Below, one piece after another: positions 1 through 9,380 of a DNA stretch of 34,795 nucleotides. The position numbers and the translations under genes are program-made. The stretch is from Folioceros fuciformis. Lineage: Eukaryota; Anthocerotophyta; Anthocerotopsida; Anthocerotales. Position 1 is the stretch's first letter. Each line of letters opens with the position of its first letter. The stretch covers positions 367,641 to 402,435 of the forward strand of contig JBNGIO010006342.1 in the NCBI GenBank assembly GCA_049999805.1, given 5' to 3'. The notes beneath the pieces are model-generated. The model saw only the letters and a list, made by a program, of their open reading frames with translations. It was not told the DNA's origin and did not search any database.

Positions 1-350
1 AAGCCACATGACTTGTTGTTGTTTTGAAAATCGTGTTGGCCAGCAGAAGAAGCCACATGACTTGTTGTTGTTTTGAAAATCGTGTTGGCCAGCAGAAGAA
101 GCCACATGACTTCTTCTTGTTGTTTTGAAATCGTATTGGCTAGACGAAGAAGCCATATGACTTGTTATTGTTGTGAAAACCATGGTGGCCATCCAAAGAA
201 GCCACATGACTTATTGCTGTTCTAAAAACTGTATTGGCTAGTAGAAGAAGCCACATGACTTGTTATTTTTAAAACCGTGTTGGCCAGCCGAAGAAGCCAC
301 TTGACTTGTTTTTGCTTTTATGCTATTCTTAAAACCGTGTTGGCCAATGC
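1..350. repeat. 49-bp minisatellite, seven units
   Basis: Seven head-to-tail units begin at about 1, 50, 99, 150, 199, 248 and 294. Each starts with AAGCCACATGACTTGTT and ends with a GTGTTGGCCAGC..GAAG type segment. The first two are identical and the later ones drift by substitutions and small indels, with a last unit of about 57 bp. The unit length is not a multiple of three and the frames are not kept, so this is not a coding repeat. The array runs off the left edge, so its full size is unknown. Confidence 0.93.
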
Positions 351-768
351 TCTTTGCAAAGAATGCGCATTGTCGGATTACACCATTGTAATATTAAGTC
401 ACAAGTCTCTCTATACCTAGTATATATACGTATGCACAGTTGCTACAAACCCTATTGCCCACTTATTTATACTATGTCCTCCTCCCCATTAATCAACAGA
501 GAATAATTAAACAAAATTAAAAACTCAGAATTAAACTCCCTAGGGACAACACGCGCTGACAAGCATTTACAAGAAGAACATAGCCACCCACATGCATTAG
601 GTGCAAGGACTACACTACACGCGAATATTGTATAAATTAATTTTTACAATAATTGCAAAAATTACAAGAACGTGTTACAATGGCCGTGTTCGACATATTT
701 GGGGCCGCATTCTAGTATGGGTCCATTAGTCATGGATCCTCCTCCGGGTTCCTTTCCATCACGTCTGG
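351..768. other. AT-rich intergenic stretch
   Basis: No ORF with family resemblance is seen. The stretch is AT-rich, with a TATATATACGTATG run near 421-435 and A/T tracts around 500-660. It probably holds the 3' flank of the minus-strand gene that ends at 769. Confidence 0.5.
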
Positions 769-2484
769 TTATGCAGCATCCTTGGCTCCACGAGCTTGAA
801 GGTCTGCTGGCACTTCTGCCCCCCCGTCAGGGACCCCAGTCGGCGTCACCGGTCTCCTCCTTTGTGCAACGCCGCTAGGACCTGGTGTCTCTTCCTCTGT
901 GTCTTCACCGGAGTCTGCATCACCATCTCCAAGACACTCAGTCATATTGCATAGAGGAGGTCCACTGCCGTAGACTTTCAGCACCCCCTTTTTCAAAACG
1001 TAGTACGTCACTAGCTCCCCATTAGGTAAGGTGAACTCGGTGCGGGACTCCTGTCTAGGTTGTGCAAGGGCGGTCAAATTCTCTCCCGGATTAGTAGTTT
1101 CAGTCTCCCTTGCGGACTCCGGCAGAAGTCTGTCTTCTCCAGTCTTGGAACTTGGTGACGGTGGTGGTCCAGTTGTGGTTTCCACTTGCTTGACCGCATC
1201 TGCATGCTGCTTCTTCGAGGTTGGCCGTGCGCGTTTTCGAGCACGGGCTGTGGACGGCTTCTGCTGGGATTTCGCAAACTCAGATTGCTCCCAGATTTCT
1301 AGCTTCTCTTTGATCCCTTCAACTCCGGGGTGCTTATTCCACACCCTGTTCATCTCCATGAACCTGTTCACCATCCGGTTGTGGTACGTTCTCAAATCCT
1401 GGTAGTGCAACTTTCTCTCTATATCCCTCAATGATGTCGTGTACTGAACTACCTGAGGATTGAAGAGTCCTCCCTTCAGTCTGTCCGTGAATTCCTGTAG
1501 CGGGCTCTGACCAAAACTGAAAGTACCTCCGGAAAGGAGCGTCCTGATCGTATCGTCGAAGTCTTGCTTGTCCAGATCAGGTGGCAGAAACTCACACAGG
1601 CTTTCCCTTTCCTCTTCCGTGAGGCAGGAATTCCAATTGTCCAGGTTTAGGATGTCCTTAAGATCCGGAAGCGACGTCAGCTCGATAGGAAGAGCGCATG
1701 TAGGCCCGTCAGGCCCCCCGAGCTGGCATAACTCCAGACCTTGATTCGCGAACTTCGACTTCCCTGAATCAACAGCTGCCTTTTTCGTCCTCGTCCGGTT
1801 CTTCTTAGGAGGCAGCTGCTCCTGGTTCTTCTGAGCCTGGTCTTCATGCCCGGCTCCAATCCCGGAGACGCTCCCAAGATTCTCCTCTACCATGTTCGTG
1901 GTGGTACCTGAATCAATGACTGCCTTTCTTGTCCTCTTCGGCTTCTTCTTAGGAGGCAGTTGATCCTGCTCATCCTGAGCCTGGCCTTCAAGCCCGTCTC
2001 CAGATCCGGAGACGTTTCCGAGACTCCCTGCGTTCGTGGTGGTTGTCTTCCTTGTCCCCCTCGACCTCTTCTTGGGACGCAGCTCGTGGCCCTTCTTATC
2101 AGCCTCTAAACATGTCGTAACAGCAGTGAGTTTGGATTCAAGTCCAGATTCGACGGGCCCGGCCTTCTCCGTCGCCACCATTACCGTCCCTGAATCCAGA
2201 CCCCGCTTCGTGAACTTCGAGTTCGCATACTCATCCGAATCAATGGCTGCCTTTCTCGTCCTCTCCAGCTTCTCCTCAGCAGGAAGTTGATCGTGGCTGT
2301 TCTGAGAGTCTTCAGGTTCGGTTCCAGGTCCAGAGACGCTTCCGAGATTCTCTAACACGATGTTCGTTGTGGTTGTCTTTCTCGTCCCCGACGACCTCAC
2401 CTTGACAGGCAGCTCGTGGTTCTTCCCATCAGACTCTAAACATGCCCTGGCAGCTGTGATTTCGGATTCGAAGTCCTTCTCCAT
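769..2484 (-). CDS. Nuclear DEUBAD-domain protein with internal repeats
   Basis: A single uninterrupted ORF of 571 aa. Residues about 271-385 (SLPDLKDILNLDNWNSCLTE, then an LLSG..FSFG..SPL motif and YHNRMVNRF) resemble the DEUBAD-like region of plant NFRKB/INO80-associated and ASX-related proteins, which bind deubiquitinases or chromatin complexes. The N-terminal half is low complexity and built from a repeat seen three times (about 8-82, 118-193 and, shortened, 194-240). Each unit ends in a QLPPKKK..RTRKA.IDS basic patch that could act as a nuclear localisation or DNA-contact segment. The C-terminal tail is rich in K/R, then acidic and proline-rich (GDGDADSGEDTEEETPGPSG). A nuclear scaffold role is inferred. 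The specific complex is not determined by the sequence. The ATG at 2484 is the first in frame and lies about 130 bp below a TATA box. Confidence 0.8.
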   Translation of the reverse strand: MEKDFESEITAARACLESDGKNHELPVKVRSSGTRKTTTTNIVLENLGSVSGPGTEPEDSQNSHDQLPAEEKLERTRKAAIDSDEYANSKFTKRGLDSGTVMVATEKAGPVESGLESKLTAVTTCLEADKKGHELRPKKRSRGTRKTTTTNAGSLGNVSGSGDGLEGQAQDEQDQLPPKKKPKRTRKAVIDSGTTTNMVEENLGSVSGIGAGHEDQAQKNQEQLPPKKNRTRTKKAAVDSGKSKFANQGLELCQLGGPDGPTCALPIELTSLPDLKDILNLDNWNSCLTEEERESLCEFLPPDLDKQDFDDTIRTLLSGGTFSFGQSPLQEFTDRLKGGLFNPQVVQYTTSLRDIERKLHYQDLRTYHNRMVNRFMEMNRVWNKHPGVEGIKEKLEIWEQSEFAKSQQKPSTARARKRARPTSKKQHADAVKQVETTTGPPPSPSSKTGEDRLLPESARETETTNPGENLTALAQPRQESRTEFTLPNGELVTYYVLKKGVLKVYGSGPPLCNMTECLGDGDADSGEDTEEETPGPSGVAQRRRPVTPTGVPDGGAEVPADLQARGAKDAA

Positions 2485-2645
2485 TTCGATCGCCGTGATC
2501 CAAGAATCGAATGAGCCCTCAATCCATCACCACAACGCTCTCTTTACACCTTGGCCGAGGCGACGACAACCTTCTTTAGGTTCTGGTGCTGAGCATGAAG
2601 TGGGAGGTGGTTATATAGCTACACAGCCTGACGACGTCGTGTCCA
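2485..2645 (-). promoter_or_regulatory. Promoter of the DEUBAD gene: TATA and TGACG/ACGT palindrome
   Basis: On the minus strand AGCTATATAA (plus 2611-2620) is a good TATA box about 130 bp above the ATG. Just upstream lies the perfect palindrome ACGACGTCGT (2631-2640), preceded by TGACG (2629-2633), which is the class of site bound by plant bZIP/TGA factors. Function is inferred from position and motif only. Confidence 0.5.
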
Positions 2646-2699
2646 AATTATGCAGCTCGCCCTCTTCGAGACTTTACACTGAATGACAAAGCCCACTTT

Positions 2700-2994
2700 C
2701 TTCTATCCTCCCTCCCCTTTCGCAAAATATGAACAAGTCAAGCCGCAGCTTGGCGAGCCAACGAAACACATATATAGACAGATCCACCAGATTTATTTCC
2801 ATATCTGGATGTAATGTGAGCTTCTTGTGACATAGTAGTTTGAAAAAACTGATGGTTTAAATTAGTGCCTATCGATTATTACTGTAACCACTACAGAGCT
2901 GGTCCACACTAGACAAGTCTTAATTCTTAGGTTTCCAAGTGCCGGATATTTGTAAGTGGGGGCCTTTCGCCACTTCGCCAGCGCCACCGCAGCA
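2700..2994 (+). promoter_or_regulatory. Upstream region of the first NHP2 gene
   Basis: A TATATA sequence at 2771-2776 lies about 220 bp above the ATG at 2995 and is the best core promoter candidate. The DEUBAD gene points the other way, with about 510 bp between the two start codons, so the interval serves two divergent genes. Confidence 0.35.
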
Positions 2995-4205
2995 ATGGAG
3001 GCTGAAAATGAGAAGGACAGGAAAGAGAAGGACAGAAGGAAGCGGGCTGCGGTCTCGGTTATCGCTAAGCCTTTAGCAGGCAAGAAGCTGAGCAGGAAGA
3101 CGCTGAAAGTCGTCAAAAGAGGTAGGGTCGGCAGAACGTTCATGAGCTGATTTTCCAGAGCGGTGTTGGTTGAGCTGTGCTGAATCCTGGCCCGGTCTCA
3201 TTTTCGCTCTCAGCGGCGCAGGCTAAGCAGTTGAAGCGTGGAGTGAAGGAGGTATTGAAATCAGTGAGGAAGGGCCACAAAGGGTACGACTGCACCTGCC
3301 TTGCTGAGGTGTTGTTGATTTGACTGAGATTAAGGAATACACTGATTTTTTGGAATTGGCAGGTTGTGTATCATTGCTGGAGATATTTCTCCGATTGATG
3401 TTATAACACACGTTCCCGTATTGTGTGAGGAAGCTGAGATCTCTTATGTGTATGTTCCATCGAAGGAGGTGAAGCGGGGCAATAATCTCCCTTCTTCGTT
3501 CAGATTGTTGCGTCGATTTTTCGAGTCAGGTCTGAAGTGGAGGTGTGTTTTGATGCTCAGGATTTGGGAGCGGCGGGAGCGACGAAAAGGCCGACCAGTT
3601 GCATGCTTGTGCTGCCTCCCCCTCTTACAGGTACTTTCACTGAAGAAGAGAAAGCCAAGTATGCCGAAGAGTACCACGAAGTGGTGACTGAAGTGAAGCA
3701 GTTGCAAGCAGCCTTCTTTGCCTGAGGAGATGGCCTTCGTCCAAGTCATCCCGGCTGGGAGATCCCATTTGAGTTCCCTCCGACGGATCTGCTCCGGGCA
3801 GCTGGTTTCCGATTGACTTCTGGGTTCGGGTGTACCACGCAGTTCAGCTTGGTGAGCTATTTTGTACATGAGGGTGATGTACTACTATGGGCCGGCCTCT
3901 TTCGAGAGGAATTGTCTAGTCTACTACAAATCGTGGTACTGGAAGTACTGCCGTGTCTTGCAGCTTTCGACATATCTGTGTGGCAATGTGTCTGTAGATA
4001 GCGGCAACTTCACTGTCGGGTGAGGAAGCAACAATTGGACTCCCTTGATCTGAGGTCAGGCGGACATCCAATTCCAGTGGGACCTGGCAGTCGTGCAGAG
4101 TGAGAGTCAGGTTGAGGACACCATGCTGACCATTTCACTCAATGCGGCGGCTACCTCTCCCAGAAAGTGTATGTTGAGCTCTTCTGCAGTTTGCCTGGCA
4201 CCTCC
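2960..4205. repeat. Segmental duplication, copy 1 (NHP2 plus INDH 3' end)
   Basis: This block matches 8135-9380. It covers a little NHP2 5' flank, all four NHP2 exons and introns, the NHP2-INDH spacer and the last INDH exon with most of the preceding one. Similarity fades near CTGCAGTTTGCCTGGCAC at about 4203. This copy carries the intact INDH gene and is therefore the likely parent. Confidence 0.85.
2995..3725 (+). CDS. NHP2: H/ACA ribonucleoprotein subunit NHP2 (copy 1)
   Basis: Four exons at 2995-3121, 3214-3283, 3363-3468 and 3561-3725 give 155 aa with consistent phases and GT-AG borders. The product is an L7Ae-family RNA-binding protein. It has IAKPLAGKKLSRKTLK, then AKQLKRGVKEVLKSV, then GLCIIAGDISPIDVITHVPV, then YVYVPSKEDLGAAGATKRPT, which is the order and spacing of eukaryotic NHP2. 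In the family it binds kink-turn RNA in H/ACA snoRNPs with dyskerin (CBF5), NOP10 and GAR1, directing rRNA pseudouridylation in the nucleolus. The N terminus is a short charged tail. It converges with INDH, whose stop lies 190 bp beyond. A near copy lies at 8171-8892. Confidence 0.95.
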
Positions 4206-5355
4206 ATGGCCAAACACATCGGAACGCTCCCCACACTTGGGACACTTGAAGAAGCTCATGTTTTCTACCAAACCTAGCACCTGCATGTATCACGACCCTC
4301 AACAGAGTTTGGCAACATGGGAGCAGTAAAGGAAAGCTGCTCCTGTGAGGAGGGGTGAGGAATCTACTGGAACATCGACTTTTTGAAACATGCTGACTCC
4401 TCTTCGTGCGTCGATAAGAGCAATGTCTTGTGGCGTTGAAACAATGACAGCCCCTATGCACATTCAGGAGCCGGAATGAGCGACATGTCTGGTCTCTCAC
4501 ACGAGCAGCCTTCCAAGATACCCACACGAGAACCATTTTCTGGGAAACGTTCAACCTGCAAGAGGGAGGCGTTGGGATATCGAGATTTGAGTGTCCCCGG
4601 TTCCAGGGGGCATGTCCACAACCAGGACATCAAGCTTTCCCCACGCCACTCCTCTCACCAACTTCTCCAGAGCGCTCATGACCTGCAATACACTTTTGCC
4701 GACACCAAAGTTATCTGTAAAAAGGTCAGGGAAATGGAAGCAAAAGCGTAAGGGACTGCAAGCAAGCTGGATCCGGCCAGGCTGATATCATACCATGGGT
4801 CCTCTCCAGACAACTGGGGAGTCCTTCTCCATCAGAAAACCCATCGACATACAACGAACACCATAATTCTCCAAGGGAATCATTTTCGACTCTGGATCCC
4901 ACACAAAACCCCACCTCCAGTTGGCATACGATTCTATCCAGATCCCATCACAAAAACTGCCATGCAGTCACCTGCATCAATTTGAGGCCGGCCGCGGAGC
5001 TTCATGAGGGTGGGAACTGAAGGGCCATATACATCAGCATCCAGCAACCCAACCTGCTGCTTGCACTCCATAGCAAGAGCTACAGCTAAGTTCGCTGGAT
5101 CAGTGAGGAGTGTAAATTAGAAGCATGTTTTAGCTGATACTCACTGAAACAAAGCCCCCTGAGGGACAACGACCACAAACCTGCTGTGGTGGACTTGCCA
5201 ACTCCACCCTTTCCAGAAGCCACGGCTATTATGTGCTCTACACCCTTCAGCTCGGCCTTGCCCAACGGCGATCTCATTTTTCCCGCACTTGATCCGGTAG
5301 CCAGGCCTTTCGCACCTTTGCCCATGGCCACAAGTCCTCTGACGCCACCCACCAT
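3916..5355 (-). CDS. INDH: INDH/NUBPL-type Mrp ATPase, mitochondrial complex I Fe-S assembly
   Basis: Seven minus-strand exons: 5181-5355, 4972-5094, 4794-4891, 4556-4682, 4368-4453, 4155-4280 and 3916-4083. All join in phase to give 300 aa. Key features are the deviant Walker [10 protein letters not shown] (48-56), [24 protein letters not shown], the switch [10 protein letters not shown] (about 153-162) and the CPKC motif (216-219) that binds an Fe-S cluster in Mrp/NBP35 proteins. The N terminus is basic, without acidic residues for about 34 positions, as expected of a mitochondrial presequence. Family members deliver 4Fe-4S clusters to respiratory complex I. The ATG at 5355 is the first in frame. 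An open but ATG-less stretch continues upstream to at least 5418, so an upstream spliced start is possible. It is divergent with the PAO-like gene and convergent with NHP2. Confidence 0.93.
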
Positions 5356-5494
5356 CCTGGACCTCCGAGTGATACGTGGAAGTGTTAGGTTTCGCGCTTT
5401 GCTTTCGTAAAAGGTCAAACGTGTCGTGGTGTATGCTTCTCAGAGTGTCAATTCAACATGGAATCGTGGATTTTCCCGTCACTAGTGGGGTGCC
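5356..5494. promoter_or_regulatory. Compact bidirectional promoter, INDH and PAO-like gene
   Basis: Only 139 bp separate the INDH start codon (minus) from the PAO-like start codon (plus). Both core promoters and both 5' UTRs must lie here or inside the neighbouring coding sequence. No clear TATA box is seen on either strand. Confidence 0.55.
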
Positions 5495-7129
5495 ATGGCG
5501 TTGCAGCTTGGAGGTGGAGTGTGGCTTCTGGGAGCTGCTAACTCACGCTCCCGGCCATGTCTACCATGTGCGGGACGTAGTAGCTTCGGGAGGAGATTGT
5601 TGGCGTTGGAGGGAGTCGGGAGGCGGAGTAGGAGGCAAGGATGTTTCTCCAGGGGGAATGCAGTGTGTGTTGTCTCGGAGCCACGGGTGGCGGAGAATCT
5701 GGACGTGCCTCAGGTTGCTCCCTGGAACCAAGCGGAGGAGAACCGGTTCAATTGGTTCCAGCAATGGTATCCGTTGGCTGTCCCTGCGAACTTAGACAAG
5801 AATGTGCCTACCGCCAGGACTGTGCTTGGGATCGATGTTGTGGTGTGGTGGGATCGGGCAGAGTCCAAGTGGCAGGTGTTTGCAGATGCCTGTCCGCACC
5901 GCCTGGCTCCCCTGTCGGAAGGGAGGGTGGATGAAAATGGACAATTGCAGTGCTCCTACCATGGCTGGACCTTCGCTGGCACTGGCGGATGCACGCGGAT
6001 TCCGCAGGCGCCGGCGGACGGGCCTCCTGTGCACCTCAACAAACGGGCCTGTGCTCTGGTCTATCCGAGCGTGGAGCAGCAGGGAATGCTGTGGGTTTGG
6101 CTTGATGCCAGCCAGGAGGGAGTCATGCGAGCTGCCGAGGGCAAGCCTCCGGCGATTGATGTGTTGGATGATCCGGATTTCAAAGGGACGTTCGAGCTTA
6201 CCATGTCTGACATGCCGTATAATTATGATACGCTTGTGGAGAACCTTGTGGATCCGTCCCACATCCCTTTTGCGCATCACAAGGTTCTGTCTACGCGAGA
6301 TAAGGGCAAGCCTATGATGTGCACAGTGCGGAAGGTAGAGAAGACAGGATTCCAGGGGCAAGGAGAGGCAGGACCTGCAACTTTCATGGCTCCCTGTATA
6401 TTTCTTTACCAGTTCAACATTCCTTCTAAGCACAAGGGTGTGCAGCCGGCCACTCTTTCAGCGGAGGATGTTAAGAAAGATCCTTCCCAGAAGGTTGTTC
6501 AGATGCTGTTCATATGCATCCCAGTCTCACCTGGTCACAGCCGAGTTCTCTTCACGTTCCCTCGCAATTTCTTTCGCTGGTTTTTCGCTGTCACTCCAGG
6601 TTGGATTCGCCACCTTGGTAATCTCAAGGTTTTGGATTCCGATCTTTTCCTGCTGCATTTGGGAGAGCGGAAGCTTGAGGAGCAGCAGCGACGGGGGCTC
6701 AAATTTGCCCAGGCATGTTATACACCCACCACTTCTGATGGTTTTGTGTTAGGCTTCAGGAGATGGCTTAACGAGTTTGGAGGGGGTGGACCTACCTGGG
6801 GTAATGGAGTCCCGGGTACCCTGCCACCTGCTTGTAAGAAGGAACAGATCATGGACAGATATGAAAACCATGTGAAATCCTGCAAGACCTGTACCAGGTC
6901 CTATAACAGCTTCACGGCGCTGCGGACATCACTGCAGGTCGCGGCCTTTGCCTTGGTTGCGTTTCTTGCAGGTTCTGCCATGAGGTCACCACCACATCCG
7001 AGCCTTCAGGGGGCAAGCCTGCCGTTGGCATGCTTAGCTGTTGCAGCCTTCCTTGGCTCCAAGGCGGTGCAATGGTTTGTCGACAAGTACTACCATGTCC
7101 ACGGATATAACCACGCGTTGATCAAGTAG
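5495..7129 (+). CDS. PAO/PTC52/TIC55-type chloroplast Rieske oxygenase
   Basis: One intronless ORF of 544 aa. The first ~65 residues are rich in R, S and G and look like a chloroplast transit peptide. The Rieske 2Fe-2S site is CPHRLAPLSEG (C133, H135) and CSYHGWTF (C153, H156). The mononuclear iron site lies in NLVDPSHIPFAHH (about 250-262). A C-terminal CKTC redox motif near 475 and two hydrophobic segments at the end complete the architecture of pheophorbide a oxygenase, PTC52 and TIC55. The Rieske region followed by GGCTRIPQA is most like PAO, which opens the chlorophyll macrocycle using ferredoxin. Substrate cannot be fixed by sequence alone and closely related paralogs exist, so I name the family and not the enzyme. 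The length is near that of PAO. The gene shares a short divergent promoter with INDH. Confidence 0.9.
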   Translation: MALQLGGGVWLLGAANSRSRPCLPCAGRSSFGRRLLALEGVGRRSRRQGCFSRGNAVCVVSEPRVAENLDVPQVAPWNQAEENRFNWFQQWYPLAVPANLDKNVPTARTVLGIDVVVWWDRAESKWQVFADACPHRLAPLSEGRVDENGQLQCSYHGWTFAGTGGCTRIPQAPADGPPVHLNKRACALVYPSVEQQGMLWVWLDASQEGVMRAAEGKPPAIDVLDDPDFKGTFELTMSDMPYNYDTLVENLVDPSHIPFAHHKVLSTRDKGKPMMCTVRKVEKTGFQGQGEAGPATFMAPCIFLYQFNIPSKHKGVQPATLSAEDVKKDPSQKVVQMLFICIPVSPGHSRVLFTFPRNFFRWFFAVTPGWIRHLGNLKVLDSDLFLLHLGERKLEEQQRRGLKFAQACYTPTTSDGFVLGFRRWLNEFGGGGPTWGNGVPGTLPPACKKEQIMDRYENHVKSCKTCTRSYNSFTALRTSLQVAAFALVAFLAGSAMRSPPHPSLQGASLPLACLAVAAFLGSKAVQWFVDKYYHVHGYNHALIK

Positions 7130-7154
7130 GCCAGCAGTTCGCGTTTGCCATTCG

Positions 7155-7226
7155 ATGTATAGAATGTAACGTGAAAGAACCCATCGCTGCATGTACAGAA
7201 TGTAGCGTGGATGACCCCATCGTCAC
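7155..7226. repeat. 36-bp tandem pair in the 3' flank of the PAO-like gene
   Basis: ATGTATAGAATGTAACGTG... (7155-7190) is followed directly by ATGTACAGAATGTAGCGTG... (7191-7226), with a shared CCCATCG end. It lies just after the stop codon, probably in the 3' UTR. Confidence 0.7.
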
Positions 7227-7499
7227 TTGTTCATAGCCATTGTAATTGGTTGAGGTCGGAGAACCAGATTGTCCCCTGTGCCCTGTGGTCGCAGAACCAG
7301 ATTGTCTCAACATGACTGCTCTATCGGCTCTTCCTCTTGTAGAATTTTGGTGACATTCAAGGACTTTGAGTGACATCCACTGAGGAATCAGATCTGCCAG
7401 CTGAGGTTGCCTCACAAACAATGGCGTACGTAGCTAGCCGAACCCTGCACTGCTAGTGCACATAATCCCATTTCCAAGACGCATATGATCTAGTGTGCA

Positions 7500-8048
7500 T
7501 AACCCCCAAGTACGCATCCAGCTGGTCCCCCTTTATACACTCCTTCGTCAGGTCCATCCTTACGCAAGGCTGAGCGTTCCCCACGCTGCCACACTCTGCG
7601 TGCCTATTTACCACACTCTGGGATGCAGAAACTTCAGCATCAAACCCTCGTTCTCTAAATTGTGTGCAGCCACACTGTCATCCTGTCCACCGAAGGTCAA
7701 CAGAAAAACCAAAGCTGACCATTTTCCAAATCTGCTCTCCTTTCACAATCCTTAAGCACTGCCACAAACACGAATTCATCTGGCTGCACACTCGACCTCC
7801 GCATACCCATCATACAGCTCAATAGCCTGCCCTTCCTGCCCGGCTCGTACAGATTTGACAGTCTCAAGCATCACGGAAGACCATACGAAGACTCCTGGTT
7901 CTGCAAGTGCGATAAACACATCCATCGCTTCAAGATGCCTTCCTTCCATGACCTGTACTCCGCAGGGCGTGGTTACCCAAGAACGTATCCGACCCATACC
8001 TCTTACGTACCCTGAAAGTATGCGGTGCAGAAATGTCTGACAATACAC
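7500..8048 (-). pseudogene. Decayed PPR gene fragment
   Basis: On the minus strand pieces of PLS-class pentatricopeptide repeat protein appear in the right order but in shifting frames: EPGVFVWSSVM, AGQEGQAIELYDGYAE (7776-8048), then VQPDEFVFVAVLKDC followed by a degraded repeat, and GFDAEVSASQSVVNRHAECG further down. Intact PPR proteins of this class bind organelle RNA for editing or processing. No frame stays open beyond about 90 codons and frameshifts separate the blocks, so this is a remnant. The low-complexity 7227-7500 interval next to it shows nothing recognisable. Confidence 0.8.
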
Positions 8049-8134
8049 AACAGAACGCTATACGAAGGGAAACGCAACTTATTTTGACTGAAGCAATTGG
8101 CGGAACCTGGAGCCCTTAAACCCTAGTACAGAGC

Positions 8135-9380
8135 AGGGCTTTATACCTCGTTGCCATCGCCTCCCGAGCAATGGACGCTGAAGATGACAAGAAAAGCAAA
8201 GAGAAGGACAGGAGGAAGTGGGCTGCGGTCTCGGTTATCGCTAAGCCTCTGGCAGGCAAGAAGCTGAACAGAAAGACCCTGAAAGTCGTCAAAAGAGGTA
8301 GGCCAAGCAGACGGATTTGAGCTTTGTTTCAGCGGTACTGGTTGCGCTGTGCTGAATCCTGGTCTGGTCCATGTCTGCTCTCAGCGGCGCAGGCTAAGCA
8401 GTTGAAGCGTGGAGTGAAGGAGGTGTTGAAATCATTGAGGAAGGGTCAGAAAGGGTACAATTGCACCTGCCTTGATGAGTTGCTTCCCTGTTTTGATTGA
8501 AATTTAGAGTCACACTGACTCTGGGATTGGCAGGTTGTGTATCATTGCTGGGGATATTTCTCCGATTGATGTTATAACCCACGTTCCAGTATTGTGTGAG
8601 GAAGCTGAGATCCCTTATGTGTATGTTCCATCCAAGGAGGTGAGACACTGCGGAATATTTTCCCTTCCATTACACTCTACTTGGTTTTAGACTCAGCTCT
8701 CAGTTGGAGGAGTGTTTTGCTGCTCAGGATTTGGGAGCTGCTGGAGCTACGAAAAGACCGACCAGTTGCATGCTTGTGATACCTCCCCCTCTTAAAGGTA
8801 CTGTCACGGAAGAAGAGAAGGACAAGTATGCTAAAGAATATGATGAAGTGGTGACTGAAGTGAAGCAGTTGCAAGCAGCGTTCTTCGCCTAGGGAGATGG
8901 TCTGCGTCTAGTCATCCCGGCTGAGACATCTCTGCTGCGTTCCCTGCCTGTGAGGTCCTTCCCTTGGTGCTTTAACGTTCCCTCCGAAGTTTCTGCTCGG
9001 CTTGCTTGCGGCCTGAGTGCTTCCTCGGTCCGCTGTATCATGCTTTTCAGCCTGGTGAACTATTTTGTTCGTGAGAGGGTGATGTAATACCATGAAACTC
9101 TTTCGAGGGAAATTCTCTAGAGTCTACTACAAATCGTGGGATTGCAGGTACTGCCGATTCTTCCACCTTTTGTCAGACCTGTGAGGCAAGGTGTCTGTTG
9201 ATAGCCGCAACTTCACTGTCGGTTGAGGAAGCAACATTCGACCCCCTTGATCTGAGGTCAGGCGGACAGCCATTTCCGGTGAGACCTGGACAACAAGTGC
9301 GGGCCAACTCACCCAACGCTCCTGTCACCTCTCCCGGAAAGTGCATGTTGAGCTCTTCTGCAGTTTGCCTGGCACTAGCA
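8135..9380. repeat. Segmental duplication, copy 2
   Basis: This is the partner of 2960-4205. All four NHP2 exons have exactly the same lengths (127, 70, 106, 165). The downstream spacer and the INDH 3' exons are also recognisable, in the same relative orientation. The match ends at about 9380, where the INDH exon breaks off into unrelated sequence. Confidence 0.85.
8171..8892 (+). CDS. NHP2: H/ACA ribonucleoprotein subunit NHP2 (copy 2)
   Basis: Exons 8171-8297, 8385-8454, 8534-8639 and 8728-8892 encode 155 aa. By hand comparison it differs from copy 1 at 16 positions (about 90% identical). Six of these fall in the first 17 residues and most others in the last 45. The L7Ae core (GLCIIAGDISPIDVITHVPV, DLGAAGATKRPT) is unchanged and every splice site is canonical, so the copy looks functional. 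Its upstream flank diverges from copy 1 within tens of bases, so its promoter is largely new. The expected role is the same as copy 1: nucleolar H/ACA snoRNP assembly. Confidence 0.93.

Noticed and set aside
1-350. CRISPR-like array
   Set aside because: Units are contiguous with no distinct spacers, and the context is a eukaryotic genome.
2862-3143. 93-codon minus-strand frame over NHP2 exon 1
   Set aside because: Shadow of the real NHP2 exon on the other strand.
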